Assembly: GCA_015485235.1 (NCBI GenBank)
Contig: WFTX01000117.1
Coordinates: forward strand, 1-14,911
Origin: Nitrospirota bacterium
Lineage (GTDB): Bacteria; Nitrospirota; Thermodesulfovibrionia; Thermodesulfovibrionales; JdFR-85
Direction of reading: 5' to 3'
Length of the DNA: 14,911 nucleotides
In this document: in pieces, positions 6,636 through 12,692 of the stretch
Layout: every line of letters starts with the position of its first letter
Position numbering within the stretch: position 1 is the stretch's first letter
Program-made: the position numbers and the translations under genes
Notes under the pieces: model-generated
Databases searched by the model: none
Told to the model about the DNA's origin: nothing
What the model saw: only the letters and a program-made list of their open reading frames with translations

Positions 6636-7892
6636 ATGGAGAGACTCGGCATAGTTGTGGGCGGCGGGCCCGCCCCGGGGATAAACGGAGTGATCAGCGC
6701 TGCCACCATTGAGGCGGTCAACTCCGGGCTCTCGGTTTTTGGTATCCAGGGCGGTTTCAAGTGTCTTTACAACGGCGACACGGGTGCAGCCGTCCCCCTC
6801 AGGATCGAGGATGTCTCAATGATACATACTCAGGGCGGCTCCATACTGGGCACATCCCGGGATTATCCCCGGAGCCTCAAGACAGGGCTCAGGAAGATAA
6901 TGGAGACACTTAAAGCACTCCAGATACGTTACCTGATAACAATCGGCGGAGACGGGACTTCCCACATGGCAAGGCTGATAGAGAAGGAAGCACTGGGCAT
7001 GATCTCCGTCGTCCATGTTCCCAAGACCATAGACAACGACCTCCCCCTCCCCGGAGGAATGCCCACCTTCGGGTATGAGACCGCCCGGGACCTCGGTGTC
7101 AGGCTGGTAAAAAACCTGATGGTGGATGCCAGGACGACGGGCCGGTGGTATTTCGTTACCACCATGGGCAGATATACCGGCCATCTGGCACTGGGAATCG
7201 GGAAGGCCTCCGGCGCCACGGTCAGCCTGATCCCCGAGGAGTTCCCGGGCAAGAGGGTATCCGTCCAGAGGGTGGCCGACATCCTTGAGGGAGCCATCCT
7301 GAAGAGACTCTTTCTCAGGAGAGACCACGGGGTGGCGGTACTTGCCGAGGGGATCGCCCACAGGTTCAGTATGGCGGAACTCAGGAAGTACGAGGATATC
7401 ACCATGGACGAATCCGGGAGGGTCAGGCTCTCGGAGATCCAGCTGGGAAGGGTAATGAAACACTTCGTGAGGAAGAGCCTGGAGGCCCGGGGGATCTCCA
7501 TGACCATTGTGGACAAGAACATAGGGTACGAACTGAGGGCTGCCGATCCGATCCCCTTTGATGTGGAGTACACCAGAAACCTCGGCTACGGTGCCGTGAG
7601 GTATCTTCTGAAGGGGGGATCAGGGGCGATGATAGTCCTTTATGACGGCCACCTGAGACCCATCCCCCTGAGCGATATCCTGGACCCACGGACCAACAGG
7701 ACGAGGATCAGGAGCGTGAGCGTAGGCTCCGAGGGTTATGAGGTCGCAAGAAAGTACATGATAAGGCTTGAGAAAGAGGATTTCCTGAACAAGGAGAGAC
7801 TTCAGGGACTGGCAAGCATCGCCAACATGACGCATAGTGAGTTCAGAAAGAGGTTCTACCCTACTGTAAAACGCGACCCTTCCAATCTTTAG
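6636..7892 (+). CDS. 6-phosphofructokinase family protein (ATP-type Gly with PPi-lineage Lys)
   Basis: The enzyme would phosphorylate fructose 6-phosphate to the 1,6-bisphosphate in glycolysis. Family motifs are intact: GGGPAPGINGVI (9-20), TIGGDGT (102-108), VPKTIDND (128-135) with the catalytic aspartates, TTMGRYTGHLALGIG (175-189) and LIPEEF (199-204). At the phosphoryl-donor site, G107 after GGD is the residue of ATP-using enzymes, while pyrophosphate-dependent ones carry Asp there. The Lys in PKTIDND is typical of the PPi-type lineage. The Gly/Lys mix is known from ATP-dependent enzymes of that lineage (plant and trypanosomatid types), so ATP use is more likely, but this is not proven. 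At 418 residues it is about 100 longer than PfkA. It starts 4 nt after the fliW stop and therefore probably shares the flagellar transcript. No terminator is visible before the convergent gene. Confidence 0.9.
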   Translation: MERLGIVVGGGPAPGINGVISAATIEAVNSGLSVFGIQGGFKCLYNGDTGAAVPLRIEDVSMIHTQGGSILGTSRDYPRSLKTGLRKIMETLKALQIRYLITIGGDGTSHMARLIEKEALGMISVVHVPKTIDNDLPLPGGMPTFGYETARDLGVRLVKNLMVDARTTGRWYFVTTMGRYTGHLALGIGKASGATVSLIPEEFPGKRVSVQRVADILEGAILKRLFLRRDHGVAVLAEGIAHRFSMAELRKYEDITMDESGRVRLSEIQLGRVMKHFVRKSLEARGISMTIVDKNIGYELRAADPIPFDVEYTRNLGYGAVRYLLKGGSGAMIVLYDGHLRPIPLSDILDPRTNRTRIRSVSVGSEGYEVARKYMIRLEKEDFLNKERLQGLASIANMTHSEFRKRFYPTVKRDPSNL

Positions 7893-7909
7893 TCCCCTGA
7901 CTGAACTGA

Positions 7910-9478
7910 TCAGACGGTAGCGCCGGTCAGTTCCCTGTAGAACTGCTCATTGTCGGCAAAGAGCAGGCCGGCATCAAAGCTGATCTTTCCTGCAAGGTGG
8001 AGCTTTGCAAGGGAGGAGTCTATGGATTCGTAATCCTCGGTCCCGCTAAGCATCTGGGTCCTGATCTGGTGGGTCTTGCCTTCACGGATCAGGTTCTTGA
8101 TCCTGTAGCTGTTGACCAGCTTCTCATAGGCAAGGATCCTGCCCTCACCCTTCTGTAGAGGAACAAGGCGCTGGGAAAAGACCAACAGGAGCGAGTCGGC
8201 AAGCTTGGTCCTGATAATGTTCTGCTGGTGGGGAGGAAAGACATTGACAATCCTGTCTATTGTAGAGGTCGTATTGTTGGCATGAACGGTGCTGATCACC
8301 AGGTGCCCCGTATCAGCGGCATGAAGGGCAATCTCGAAACTGTCCATATCCCTGAGTTCACCTACTACGATCACGTCAGGGTCCTGCCGGAAGATATGCC
8401 TCAGGCCCTGGGCGAAACTCTCGGCATCAAGCCCTATCTCCCGCTGGTTCACGTTGGAGTTCTTGTGTTTGTGAAGATACTCTATAGGGTCCTCCAGAGT
8501 GATTATGTTGCACTTCCGGCTGGAATTGATTATATCCACAAAGGCGGCAAGTGTGGTAGTCTTTCCATGCCCTGCAGGCCCTGAAACGAGGATGAGCCCC
8601 TGGGGTTTGAGCGCATATTCCTTTATCCACGATGGGAGGTTCAGTTCCTCCAGCGTAGGGACTATCTCTGCAATGTGCCTGATTGTTATCGAAATGGACC
8701 TCCTCTGTCGATATACATTCACCCGGAACCTGCCTATATCCGGGTATGTCACAGCAAAGTCGTAATCCTTCCTCTTCTGGAACACCTCCCAGTCGTCATC
8801 AGACATCAGCTCCCTTGCGTAACGCTCGCAGTCAGCCGGCGAGAGGGATTCCATATTCGCCCTCCTGAGTTCGTTGTGCATCTTGATCGAGGGTGGCACT
8901 CCGGCAGAAAGAAGCATATCAGTAGCAGAAGAACGGGCGAGATACCGGAGAAGGGAGATGATGCCGGGAGGCTTCTTCTGATCAGCCTTCCTATCCTCCT
9001 CCTTCCTGACCCCTTCGGCGATTTTCTGGCCTTCAGTTCCAGTAAGACTCCCGATGGCAGCCTCCATCTGGGAGGCGGGCACGACTACAGGATGGACCTT
9101 TCTTCCAAGGGAAAATTCTATCTCATTCAGGGTCATGATATCATGGGGGTTGACCATAGCGAGGGTGACGGTACTGTCATCGATCCCGATGGGGATCACC
9201 TTCATCTTCTGGATCTTCTCAGGAGGAATGAGCTTCATCAGGGAAGGGTCTATCTCGACATTCAGCAGGTTCACCGACGGGACACCCAGCTGCCTGCTCA
9301 GGAAATTCAGGAGTGTCTCAGTCGTGATATAGCCCATCTCGATCAGGATTGAACCTATTTGCCCTCCCACCTGGGCCTGTCTATTCAGGGCGTCTTTCAA
9401 CTGGTTTGAAGTAAGAAGCCCTGCCTCTACAAGAAGCTCGCCCAACTTCTGTTTGGTCTTTGCCCTACTGGCCGCCAT
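7910..9478 (-). CDS. PilT-type ATPase with N-terminal MshEN domain
   Basis: This is a hexameric secretion/pilus motor ATPase of 522 residues. Residues about 10-140 form a MshEN (GspE N-terminal) domain with two 24-residue c-di-GMP-type motifs 5 residues apart, K11-Q34 (KLGELLVEAGLL...) and Q40-Q63 (QIGSILIEMGYI...). A charged linker (about 148-170) joins a PilT core: SSATDMLLSAGVPPSIKM, Walker A GPAGHGKTTT (300-309), TLEDPIEY (327-334), Walker B DPDVIVVGELRD (366-377), HLVISTVHA (392-400) and NLIREGKTHQI (462-472), the retraction-ATPase AIRNLIRE-like element. The tetracysteine zinc motif of PilB/GspE is absent. Most PilT proteins are about 350 residues with no MshEN. The Walker A has His where Ser is usual. 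It probably drives type IV pilus retraction under c-di-GMP control, an inference. No other pilus gene is in the window. No ribosome site precedes the ATG. Confidence 0.88.
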   Translation of the reverse strand: MAASRAKTKQKLGELLVEAGLLTSNQLKDALNRQAQVGGQIGSILIEMGYITTETLLNFLSRQLGVPSVNLLNVEIDPSLMKLIPPEKIQKMKVIPIGIDDSTVTLAMVNPHDIMTLNEIEFSLGRKVHPVVVPASQMEAAIGSLTGTEGQKIAEGVRKEEDRKADQKKPPGIISLLRYLARSSATDMLLSAGVPPSIKMHNELRRANMESLSPADCERYARELMSDDDWEVFQKRKDYDFAVTYPDIGRFRVNVYRQRRSISITIRHIAEIVPTLEELNLPSWIKEYALKPQGLILVSGPAGHGKTTTLAAFVDIINSSRKCNIITLEDPIEYLHKHKNSNVNQREIGLDAESFAQGLRHIFRQDPDVIVVGELRDMDSFEIALHAADTGHLVISTVHANNTTSTIDRIVNVFPPHQQNIIRTKLADSLLLVFSQRLVPLQKGEGRILAYEKLVNSYRIKNLIREGKTHQIRTQMLSGTEDYESIDSSLAKLHLAGKISFDAGLLFADNEQFYRELTGATV

Positions 9479-9484
9479 ACCGTA

Positions 9485-9513
9485 TTTCTATCATATTCTG
9501 AGAATTTTGTCAA
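9485..9513 (-). promoter_or_regulatory. Sigma-70-type promoter for the MshEN-PilT gene
   Basis: On the minus strand, TTGACA (9513-9508), a 17-nt spacer, and TAGAAA (9490-9485) preceded by TGA, an extended -10. The -35 is perfect; the -10 matches 4 of 6. The predicted transcription start falls at about 9478, the A of the ATG itself, which would make the message leaderless. This fits the lack of a ribosome site upstream. An alternative TATGAT is only 12 nt from the -35 and was discarded. Confidence 0.5.
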
Positions 9514-9555
9514 CAAAAATCTCGATAATTGCAGGGGATACTCTCCCGGTGGAAT

Positions 9556-9584
9556 TTGTAACTTCCTGTAAATTGTGATAAAAT
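9556..9584 (+). promoter_or_regulatory. Sigma-70-type promoter for the kinase-receiver/HDOD operon
   Basis: TTGTAA (9556-9561), a 17-nt spacer, and TAAAAT (9579-9584) preceded by TGA, giving an extended -10 element. The -35 matches 4 of 6 and the -10 matches 5 of 6. The predicted start is near 9591, leaving a leader of about 100 nt. It fires divergently from the pilT-like promoter, with the two -35 boxes about 42 nt apart, so one regulator could affect both. Confidence 0.55.
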
Positions 9585-9635
9585 GTTTCTGCCTGTCTGT
9601 CAGTTAAAGCCAGAGAAAGTCAGGGACTGGTTCAT

Positions 9636-9675
9636 CCGTTAAGGTTGACGGGGGCGGAGAACAAACCACAACCTT
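9636..9675 (+). promoter_or_regulatory. Alternative stem-loops in the 5' leader of the kinase-receiver gene
   Basis: AAGGTTG (9641-9647) pairs perfectly with CAACCTT (9669-9675) over a 21-nt loop, ending just before the GGAGG ribosome site (9680-9684). CCGTT (9636-9640) can instead pair with GACGG (9647-9651, one G-T wobble), with AAGGTT as its loop. The two structures exclude each other. This looks like a possible switch, but no known riboswitch class was recognised and the stems are short. Confidence 0.3.
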
Positions 9676-9691
9676 TTCCGGAGGAAGGGTT

Positions 9692-10558
9692 TTGAAGAAA
9701 GAGAAGAGCAGAAACCATAAATCTGCGGGGCGCATATCCGTGCAAGACATCAATGAAATACTGAGAAAGGCCCTCTCGCTGGTGGAATACCAGTACAGGA
9801 AGAGGGATGTGGTTATTGGTCTCTCACTCTCGGAAGAACCCCTTCTTGCTGAACTGGACAGGGGAGAGATGCTGAAGGTGCTTCTCACCATCCTTCTGGA
9901 AATCCTGAAGTCCCTTGAACTCAGAAAGGGCCGGAGGGTCCTTCACATTGAGACCTCTGAAAAGGGGAAATCCTGTGAGATTCTCATCAGGGACAACGCA
10001 CCGGAACCCTTTTCTCAGGGAATGCGTGGAATGGAACCACGGGTCTCCGAGATAATCTTTGGTTCGGCACTCCACAGGTCCGCCCATATGGTTGAGTCCC
10101 TGGGCGGCATAATCTCATGGCATACATCTGCCATGGAAAGATCCTTCAGGATCGTGATCCCCCTTACAGAGGAATACAGGTTGAGGTCGAAAGGGGTCCA
10201 TAAGATACTGATTGTGGATGACGAAGATGTGGTTTTAGATGTCCTTGCCGGGTACCTCCACCACATGGGTTCTATCGCCTTCACTTACAACTCCCCTCTC
10301 AAGGCGCTTGAAGATATGGAAAGGATCACCTTTGACATGGGGATCATAGACCTCAGAATGCCGGGGATGGGAGGGCTTGAGTTCATCAGAAGGATTGAAT
10401 CGTGGCTTCCAAGAAACCGTATAATCCTTCTTACAGGAGATATCCTTTCCATCGAGGCAGGGCTTGCCTCACGTTATCCGGAAATACCTGTGATAGAAAA
10501 ACCCGTTAATTTCAGGAAACTCCAGAATGCAATAAGACTTGTTGAAGGGAGAAAGTGA
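9692..10558 (+). CDS. Degenerate histidine-kinase ATPase domain fused to a receiver domain
   Basis: This is a 288-residue cytoplasmic signalling protein without membrane segments. Residues about 15-158 follow the layout of the kinase HATPase region (VQDINEILRKALSLVEYQYR, LLAELDRGEMLKVLLTILLE, ESLGGIISWHTSAMERSFRI). The ATP-binding boxes are eroded: the N-box asparagines are missing, D101 of the G1 box remains without its glycines, the GLGL box is absent, and no phospho-accepting His box is seen. Residues about 169-285 are a receiver domain with the full set: D176-D177, phosphoacceptor D220 (IIDLRMPGMGG), T248 and K270 (EKPV). It therefore probably receives phosphate from another kinase and signals through the next gene. 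The start is TTG 9692, 7 nt after GGAGG (9680-9684). The stop overlaps the HDOD start. The receiver assignment is firm; the N-terminal one is moderate. Confidence 0.85.
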   Translation: MKKEKSRNHKSAGRISVQDINEILRKALSLVEYQYRKRDVVIGLSLSEEPLLAELDRGEMLKVLLTILLEILKSLELRKGRRVLHIETSEKGKSCEILIRDNAPEPFSQGMRGMEPRVSEIIFGSALHRSAHMVESLGGIISWHTSAMERSFRIVIPLTEEYRLRSKGVHKILIVDDEDVVLDVLAGYLHHMGSIAFTYNSPLKALEDMERITFDMGIIDLRMPGMGGLEFIRRIESWLPRNRIILLTGDILSIEAGLASRYPEIPVIEKPVNFRKLQNAIRLVEGRK

Positions 10559-11379
10559 TGAAGGATGTGAAAGGTGATATCAAGCGGCTCAAGAATGTAG
10601 CAACGATCCCCGTGGTGATGCAGAGGATCATGGAAGCGCTGAGCAGGGATGACACATCATATATCGAACTCAGTGATCTCATCTCCCATGACCAGAGCAC
10701 TGCCGAGAGGGTCGTCGCAGTGGCAAACGCCCCCTACTTCGGCCATCCCGGAATGGTAAACAGTATTGAACAGGCGATCCTCCTTTTAGGGATTGATATG
10801 GTTAAGAGCATAGCCGTGAGCATGGCGGTATTCGAGATGCTCTCCAGGGGTGAGGCAAGGGACATGAAAAACTTCTGGGCCCATGCCTATGAAGTAGCGA
10901 TAATCTCCGGAATCCTCTGCGAAAAGGTCCCTGTGACAGCCAGCGGGGTATGTTTTCTTGCCGGCCTTCTTCATGACATCGGACGGGTCATCTTCTACAC
11001 CCTGTACCGGAAGGAATATACGGAGTTCATGTTCAAAGAAGGCCTGACAGAGTTCGAGCAGGAACGGTTTGGAGCAGATCATGCCATTGCAGGCATGTGG
11101 TTTCTTGAAAAGATAATGATCCCTGAAGAGATTGTGTACGGAGTAAGGTACCATCATGGTCCCTCTCCTGCCGGGAAGCACCAGGGGATCGCCACCACCG
11201 TTTATCTGGCCGAAGGGATTGCTTCCATGGTCTCTTTGAGGAAAGGTGTTGACAGTACCTGGGACGATCATTACCAGTCCGCTTTTCAGGAGGCAGGCCT
11301 CAATGACTCCGTCCTGGAGGAAATAAAGTCCCTCCTCGCCGAAGAAGCAGGAATGATAGAGTCTTTCTTCGGACTCTGA
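10558..11379 (+). CDS. HDOD domain signalling protein
   Basis: HDOD proteins are output or adaptor modules related to HD phosphohydrolases and are often paired with receiver domains in motility and stress control. From ATG 10558 the product is 273 residues. It opens RLKNVATIPVVMQRIMEAL, followed by ISHDQSTAERVVAVANAPYF and SIEQAILLLGIDMVKSIAVS, the standard HDOD core. The second half keeps HD-like residues: H109, H139-D140 in GLLHDIGR, H175 in ADHAIAGMWFL and H199-H200 in YHHGP, so a metal site is possible, though most HDOD proteins have no shown activity. A GTG at 10555 is in frame, but ATG 10558 has better spacing (6 nt) to GGGAG and overlaps the upstream TGA by one base. Coupled expression with the receiver protein implies they work together. 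Confidence 0.92.
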   Translation: MKDVKGDIKRLKNVATIPVVMQRIMEALSRDDTSYIELSDLISHDQSTAERVVAVANAPYFGHPGMVNSIEQAILLLGIDMVKSIAVSMAVFEMLSRGEARDMKNFWAHAYEVAIISGILCEKVPVTASGVCFLAGLLHDIGRVIFYTLYRKEYTEFMFKEGLTEFEQERFGADHAIAGMWFLEKIMIPEEIVYGVRYHHGPSPAGKHQGIATTVYLAEGIASMVSLRKGVDSTWDDHYQSAFQEAGLNDSVLEEIKSLLAEEAGMIESFFGL

Positions 11380-11419
11380 GAGTCAGTATTGTTTCGCAAT
11401 ATCTAAATCAATTTTTTGC

Positions 11420-11448
11420 TTGACTTTTGACTGACCAGTCAGTATAAT
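11420..11448 (+). promoter_or_regulatory. Strong sigma-70 promoter with palindromic operator for tetR-dsrE
   Basis: TTGACT (11420-11425), a 17-nt spacer, and a perfect TATAAT (11443-11448). Inside the spacer, TGACTG AC CAGTCA (11428-11441) is a perfect inverted repeat with 6-bp arms; a second register, ACTGA CCAG TCAGT, overlaps it. A repressor bound here would block RNA polymerase. The product of the next gene, a TetR-family protein, is the obvious candidate. The predicted start lies at 11455-11456, the ATG itself. Confidence 0.75.
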
Positions 11449-11455
11449 ATTATTC

Positions 11456-12037
11456 ATGGCTGTTGGTAACGGTAAAAGGGCGCTTATCATGGAGGTAGCC
11501 ATGGAGCTTTTCTCCAGGAGACCCTACCACAAGGTCCAGATGGATGAGATCGCCAGAAGGGCCCAGGTCGCCAAGGGAACGCTCTATTACCACTTCAAGT
11601 CCAAGGAGTCCCTCTATGCCTCCCTCCTTCAGGGAGGCCTTGACCAGATGATAGCAAGGCTGAAGGAGCGGTTCTCCGAGGAAGACCCGATCCGGAACCT
11701 CAACCTCTTCATAACGGAAATGGTCACCTTTTTTCATGAAAACCGGTCATTCTTCATGGTCCTTCAGCAGGAGGAAGGGAACCTTTTTTCCAAGAAACTT
11801 GACAACTGTTACAAGAAAATATGCACAGTCCGGGAACTCCTTGTGACCCTTCTCGGGAAGGCCGAGGAGCAGGGTCTTCTCACTGAGGGTTTCAACAGTG
11901 ATCTCGTGGCTGACATAATCATGGGTATGATTAAGGCGCCGGTTCTGAAGGGTCAGGCTGAACCTGAGGAGCACGGACAGACAATCATCAATATCCTGAA
12001 TCATGGAATAAAAGGAAAAGGAGGACTCAATGGCTGA
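11456..12037 (+). CDS. TetR/AcrR-family transcriptional repressor
   Basis: This 193-residue regulator has an N-terminal helix-turn-helix: ALIMEVAMELFSRRPYHKV (9-27), DEIARRAQVAKGTLYYHFKS (30-49), then KESLYASLLQ. This is the standard TetR DNA-binding pattern. The C-terminal ligand and dimer domain (about 60-190) has an unknown ligand; it contains FFHENRSFFMVLQQEEGNLF, and C118 and C123 are its only cysteines there. A palindrome lies between the -35 and -10 boxes of its own promoter, so self-repression is likely. No ribosome site precedes ATG 11456. ATG 11501 has a GGAGGT before it, but starting there would remove most of helix 1, so 11456 is kept. The last 8 nt overlap the next gene, so the two form an operon. 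Confidence 0.93.
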   Translation: MAVGNGKRALIMEVAMELFSRRPYHKVQMDEIARRAQVAKGTLYYHFKSKESLYASLLQGGLDQMIARLKERFSEEDPIRNLNLFITEMVTFFHENRSFFMVLQQEEGNLFSKKLDNCYKKICTVRELLVTLLGKAEEQGLLTEGFNSDLVADIIMGMIKAPVLKGQAEPEEHGQTIINILNHGIKGKGGLNG

Positions 12038-12515
12038 AGAAAAAAAGAAGAAACGGATGGCGATCATCGCAAGCAAGGGAACCCTTGACATGGCATACCC
12101 GCCACTCATCCTCGCATCAACCGCTGCGGCAATGGATGTAGAGACCGCCATATTCTTCACCCTCTACGGTGTGGATATAGTGAACAAGAAAAAGTATGAC
12201 AAGCTCCAGGTTGCACCCATAGCAAACCCGGCCATGCCTTCACCTGTGCCATTCCCGAACATCCTTGGCATACTCCCGGGTATGACCCCGATGGCCACGA
12301 GCATGATGAAGGGGATGATCAACAAGATCAACTGGCCGAGCATCCCCGAGCTCGTGGATGCCTGTCTGGAGATGGAGGTCAGGATGATCGCCTGTACTCC
12401 CACGCTCGAGATGACCGGGGTGAGCAAGGACGATCTCGTTGAAGGTGTTGAGGTGGCAGGTGCAGCGGACTTCCTGAACTTCGCCCTTGACGGCAATGTA
12501 ACAATCTTCGTATAG
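12030..12515 (+). CDS. DsrE/DsrF-like (DsrE2-type) sulfur-relay family protein
   Basis: The 161-residue product resembles the DsrE2/peroxiredoxin-like branch of the DsrE/DsrF/DsrH family. Seen: a lysine-rich start, then ASKGTLDMAYPPLILASTAA (14-33), ETAIFFTLYGVDIVNKKK (38-55), a proline and methionine-rich loop (62-95), and the cysteine region VDACLEMEVRMIACTPTLEM (109-128) with C112 and C122. C122 lies where family members carry a conserved sulfur-accepting cysteine. Relatives in sulfur oxidisers and sulfate reducers bind or pass sulfane sulfur, often near TusA and rhodanese genes, neither of which is visible here. The hydrophobic stretches are buried core rather than clear membrane spans. 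GGAGG (12020-12024) precedes the ATG by 5 nt. Co-expression with TetR suggests regulated sulfur or redox use, an inference. Confidence 0.85.
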   Translation: MAEEKKKKRMAIIASKGTLDMAYPPLILASTAAAMDVETAIFFTLYGVDIVNKKKYDKLQVAPIANPAMPSPVPFPNILGILPGMTPMATSMMKGMINKINWPSIPELVDACLEMEVRMIACTPTLEMTGVSKDDLVEGVEVAGAADFLNFALDGNVTIFV

Positions 12516-12521
12516 ATTCCG

Positions 12522-12550
12522 GTGCAGAAAGACACCCTCCCTTTCTGCAC
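12522..12550 (+). terminator. First of three tandem stem-loops after dsrE
   Basis: GTGCAGAAAG (12522-12531) and CTTTCTGCAC (12541-12550) form a perfect 10-bp stem with a 9-nt loop, 6 nt after the dsrE stop. Only ATTT follows, so it is a weak terminator alone and may instead protect the 3' end of the message. Confidence 0.6.
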
Positions 12551-12552
12551 AT

Positions 12553-12585
12553 TTCCCGGGGTCACTCCTCCCCCGCCCCCGGGAA
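12553..12585 (+). repeat. Second tandem stem-loop after dsrE
   Basis: TTCCCGGGG (12553-12561) and CCCCGGGAA (12577-12585) form a perfect 9-bp, very GC-rich stem around a 15-nt C-rich loop. No T-tract follows. It stands between two other perfect stems with 2 and 6 nt of separation. Its function is unknown. Confidence 0.55.
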
Positions 12586-12590
12586 CTCCA

Positions 12591-12620
12591 GAGGCCCTCT
12601 CCGGAGGGCCTTTTATTATA
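12591..12620 (+). terminator. Rho-independent terminator of the tetR-dsrE operon
   Basis: AGGCCCTC (12592-12599), loop TCCG, GAGGGCCT (12604-12611), followed by TTTTATTATA. The GC-rich 8-bp stem with a T-rich tail is a standard intrinsic terminator, and it closes the triple stem-loop region. Confidence 0.85.
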
Positions 12621-12666
12621 CCCTTACCCCTGCCTTTACGGCTTTCTCCTACGCACCCGGTCCGGT

Positions 12667-12672
12667 TATAAT
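12667..12672 (+). promoter_or_regulatory. Possible -10 element before the DUF3784-like gene
   Basis: A perfect TATAAT lies at 12667-12672, after the terminator and 21 nt before the GTG start. The best -35 candidates at the right distance (near 12644) match poorly. GTCCGG occurs directly on both sides of it (12660-12665 and 12675-12680), which may be an activator or repressor site. Weak evidence. Confidence 0.35.
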
Positions 12673-12692
12673 AAGTCCGGGTACAGTGAGCG

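Noticed and set aside
6816..7573. Two long minus-strand frames as genes
   Set aside because: Both lie inside the phosphofructokinase gene, whose motifs are clear on the + strand; their proteins have unnatural composition.
7898..7930. Bidirectional terminator between pfk and the pilT-like gene
   Set aside because: Only short imperfect pairing (CTGAC with GTCAG over a long loop) and no T-tract on either strand.
8675..9352. Long open + strand frame (225 codons) as a gene
   Set aside because: It is antisense to the well-supported MshEN-PilT gene, has no family motif and no ribosome site; it is a shadow of GC-rich coding.
9490..9513. TATGAT as the -10 of the pilT-like promoter
   Set aside because: Spacing to TTGACA is only 12 nt, too short.
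9600..9691. c-di-GMP (GEMM) riboswitch in the leader
   Set aside because: Tempting given MshEN next door, but the conserved GEMM core was not found by eye; needs a covariance-model search.
11358..11418. Terminator after the HDOD gene
   Set aside because: A 6-bp stem spans the stop region (11358-11363 with 11372-11377) and a weak TATTG/CAATA stem follows, but the T6 run is about 10 nt away, so neither forms a convincing intrinsic terminator.
11501..12037. Downstream ATG with GGAGGT as the tetR start
   Set aside because: It would delete most of helix 1 of the DNA-binding domain.
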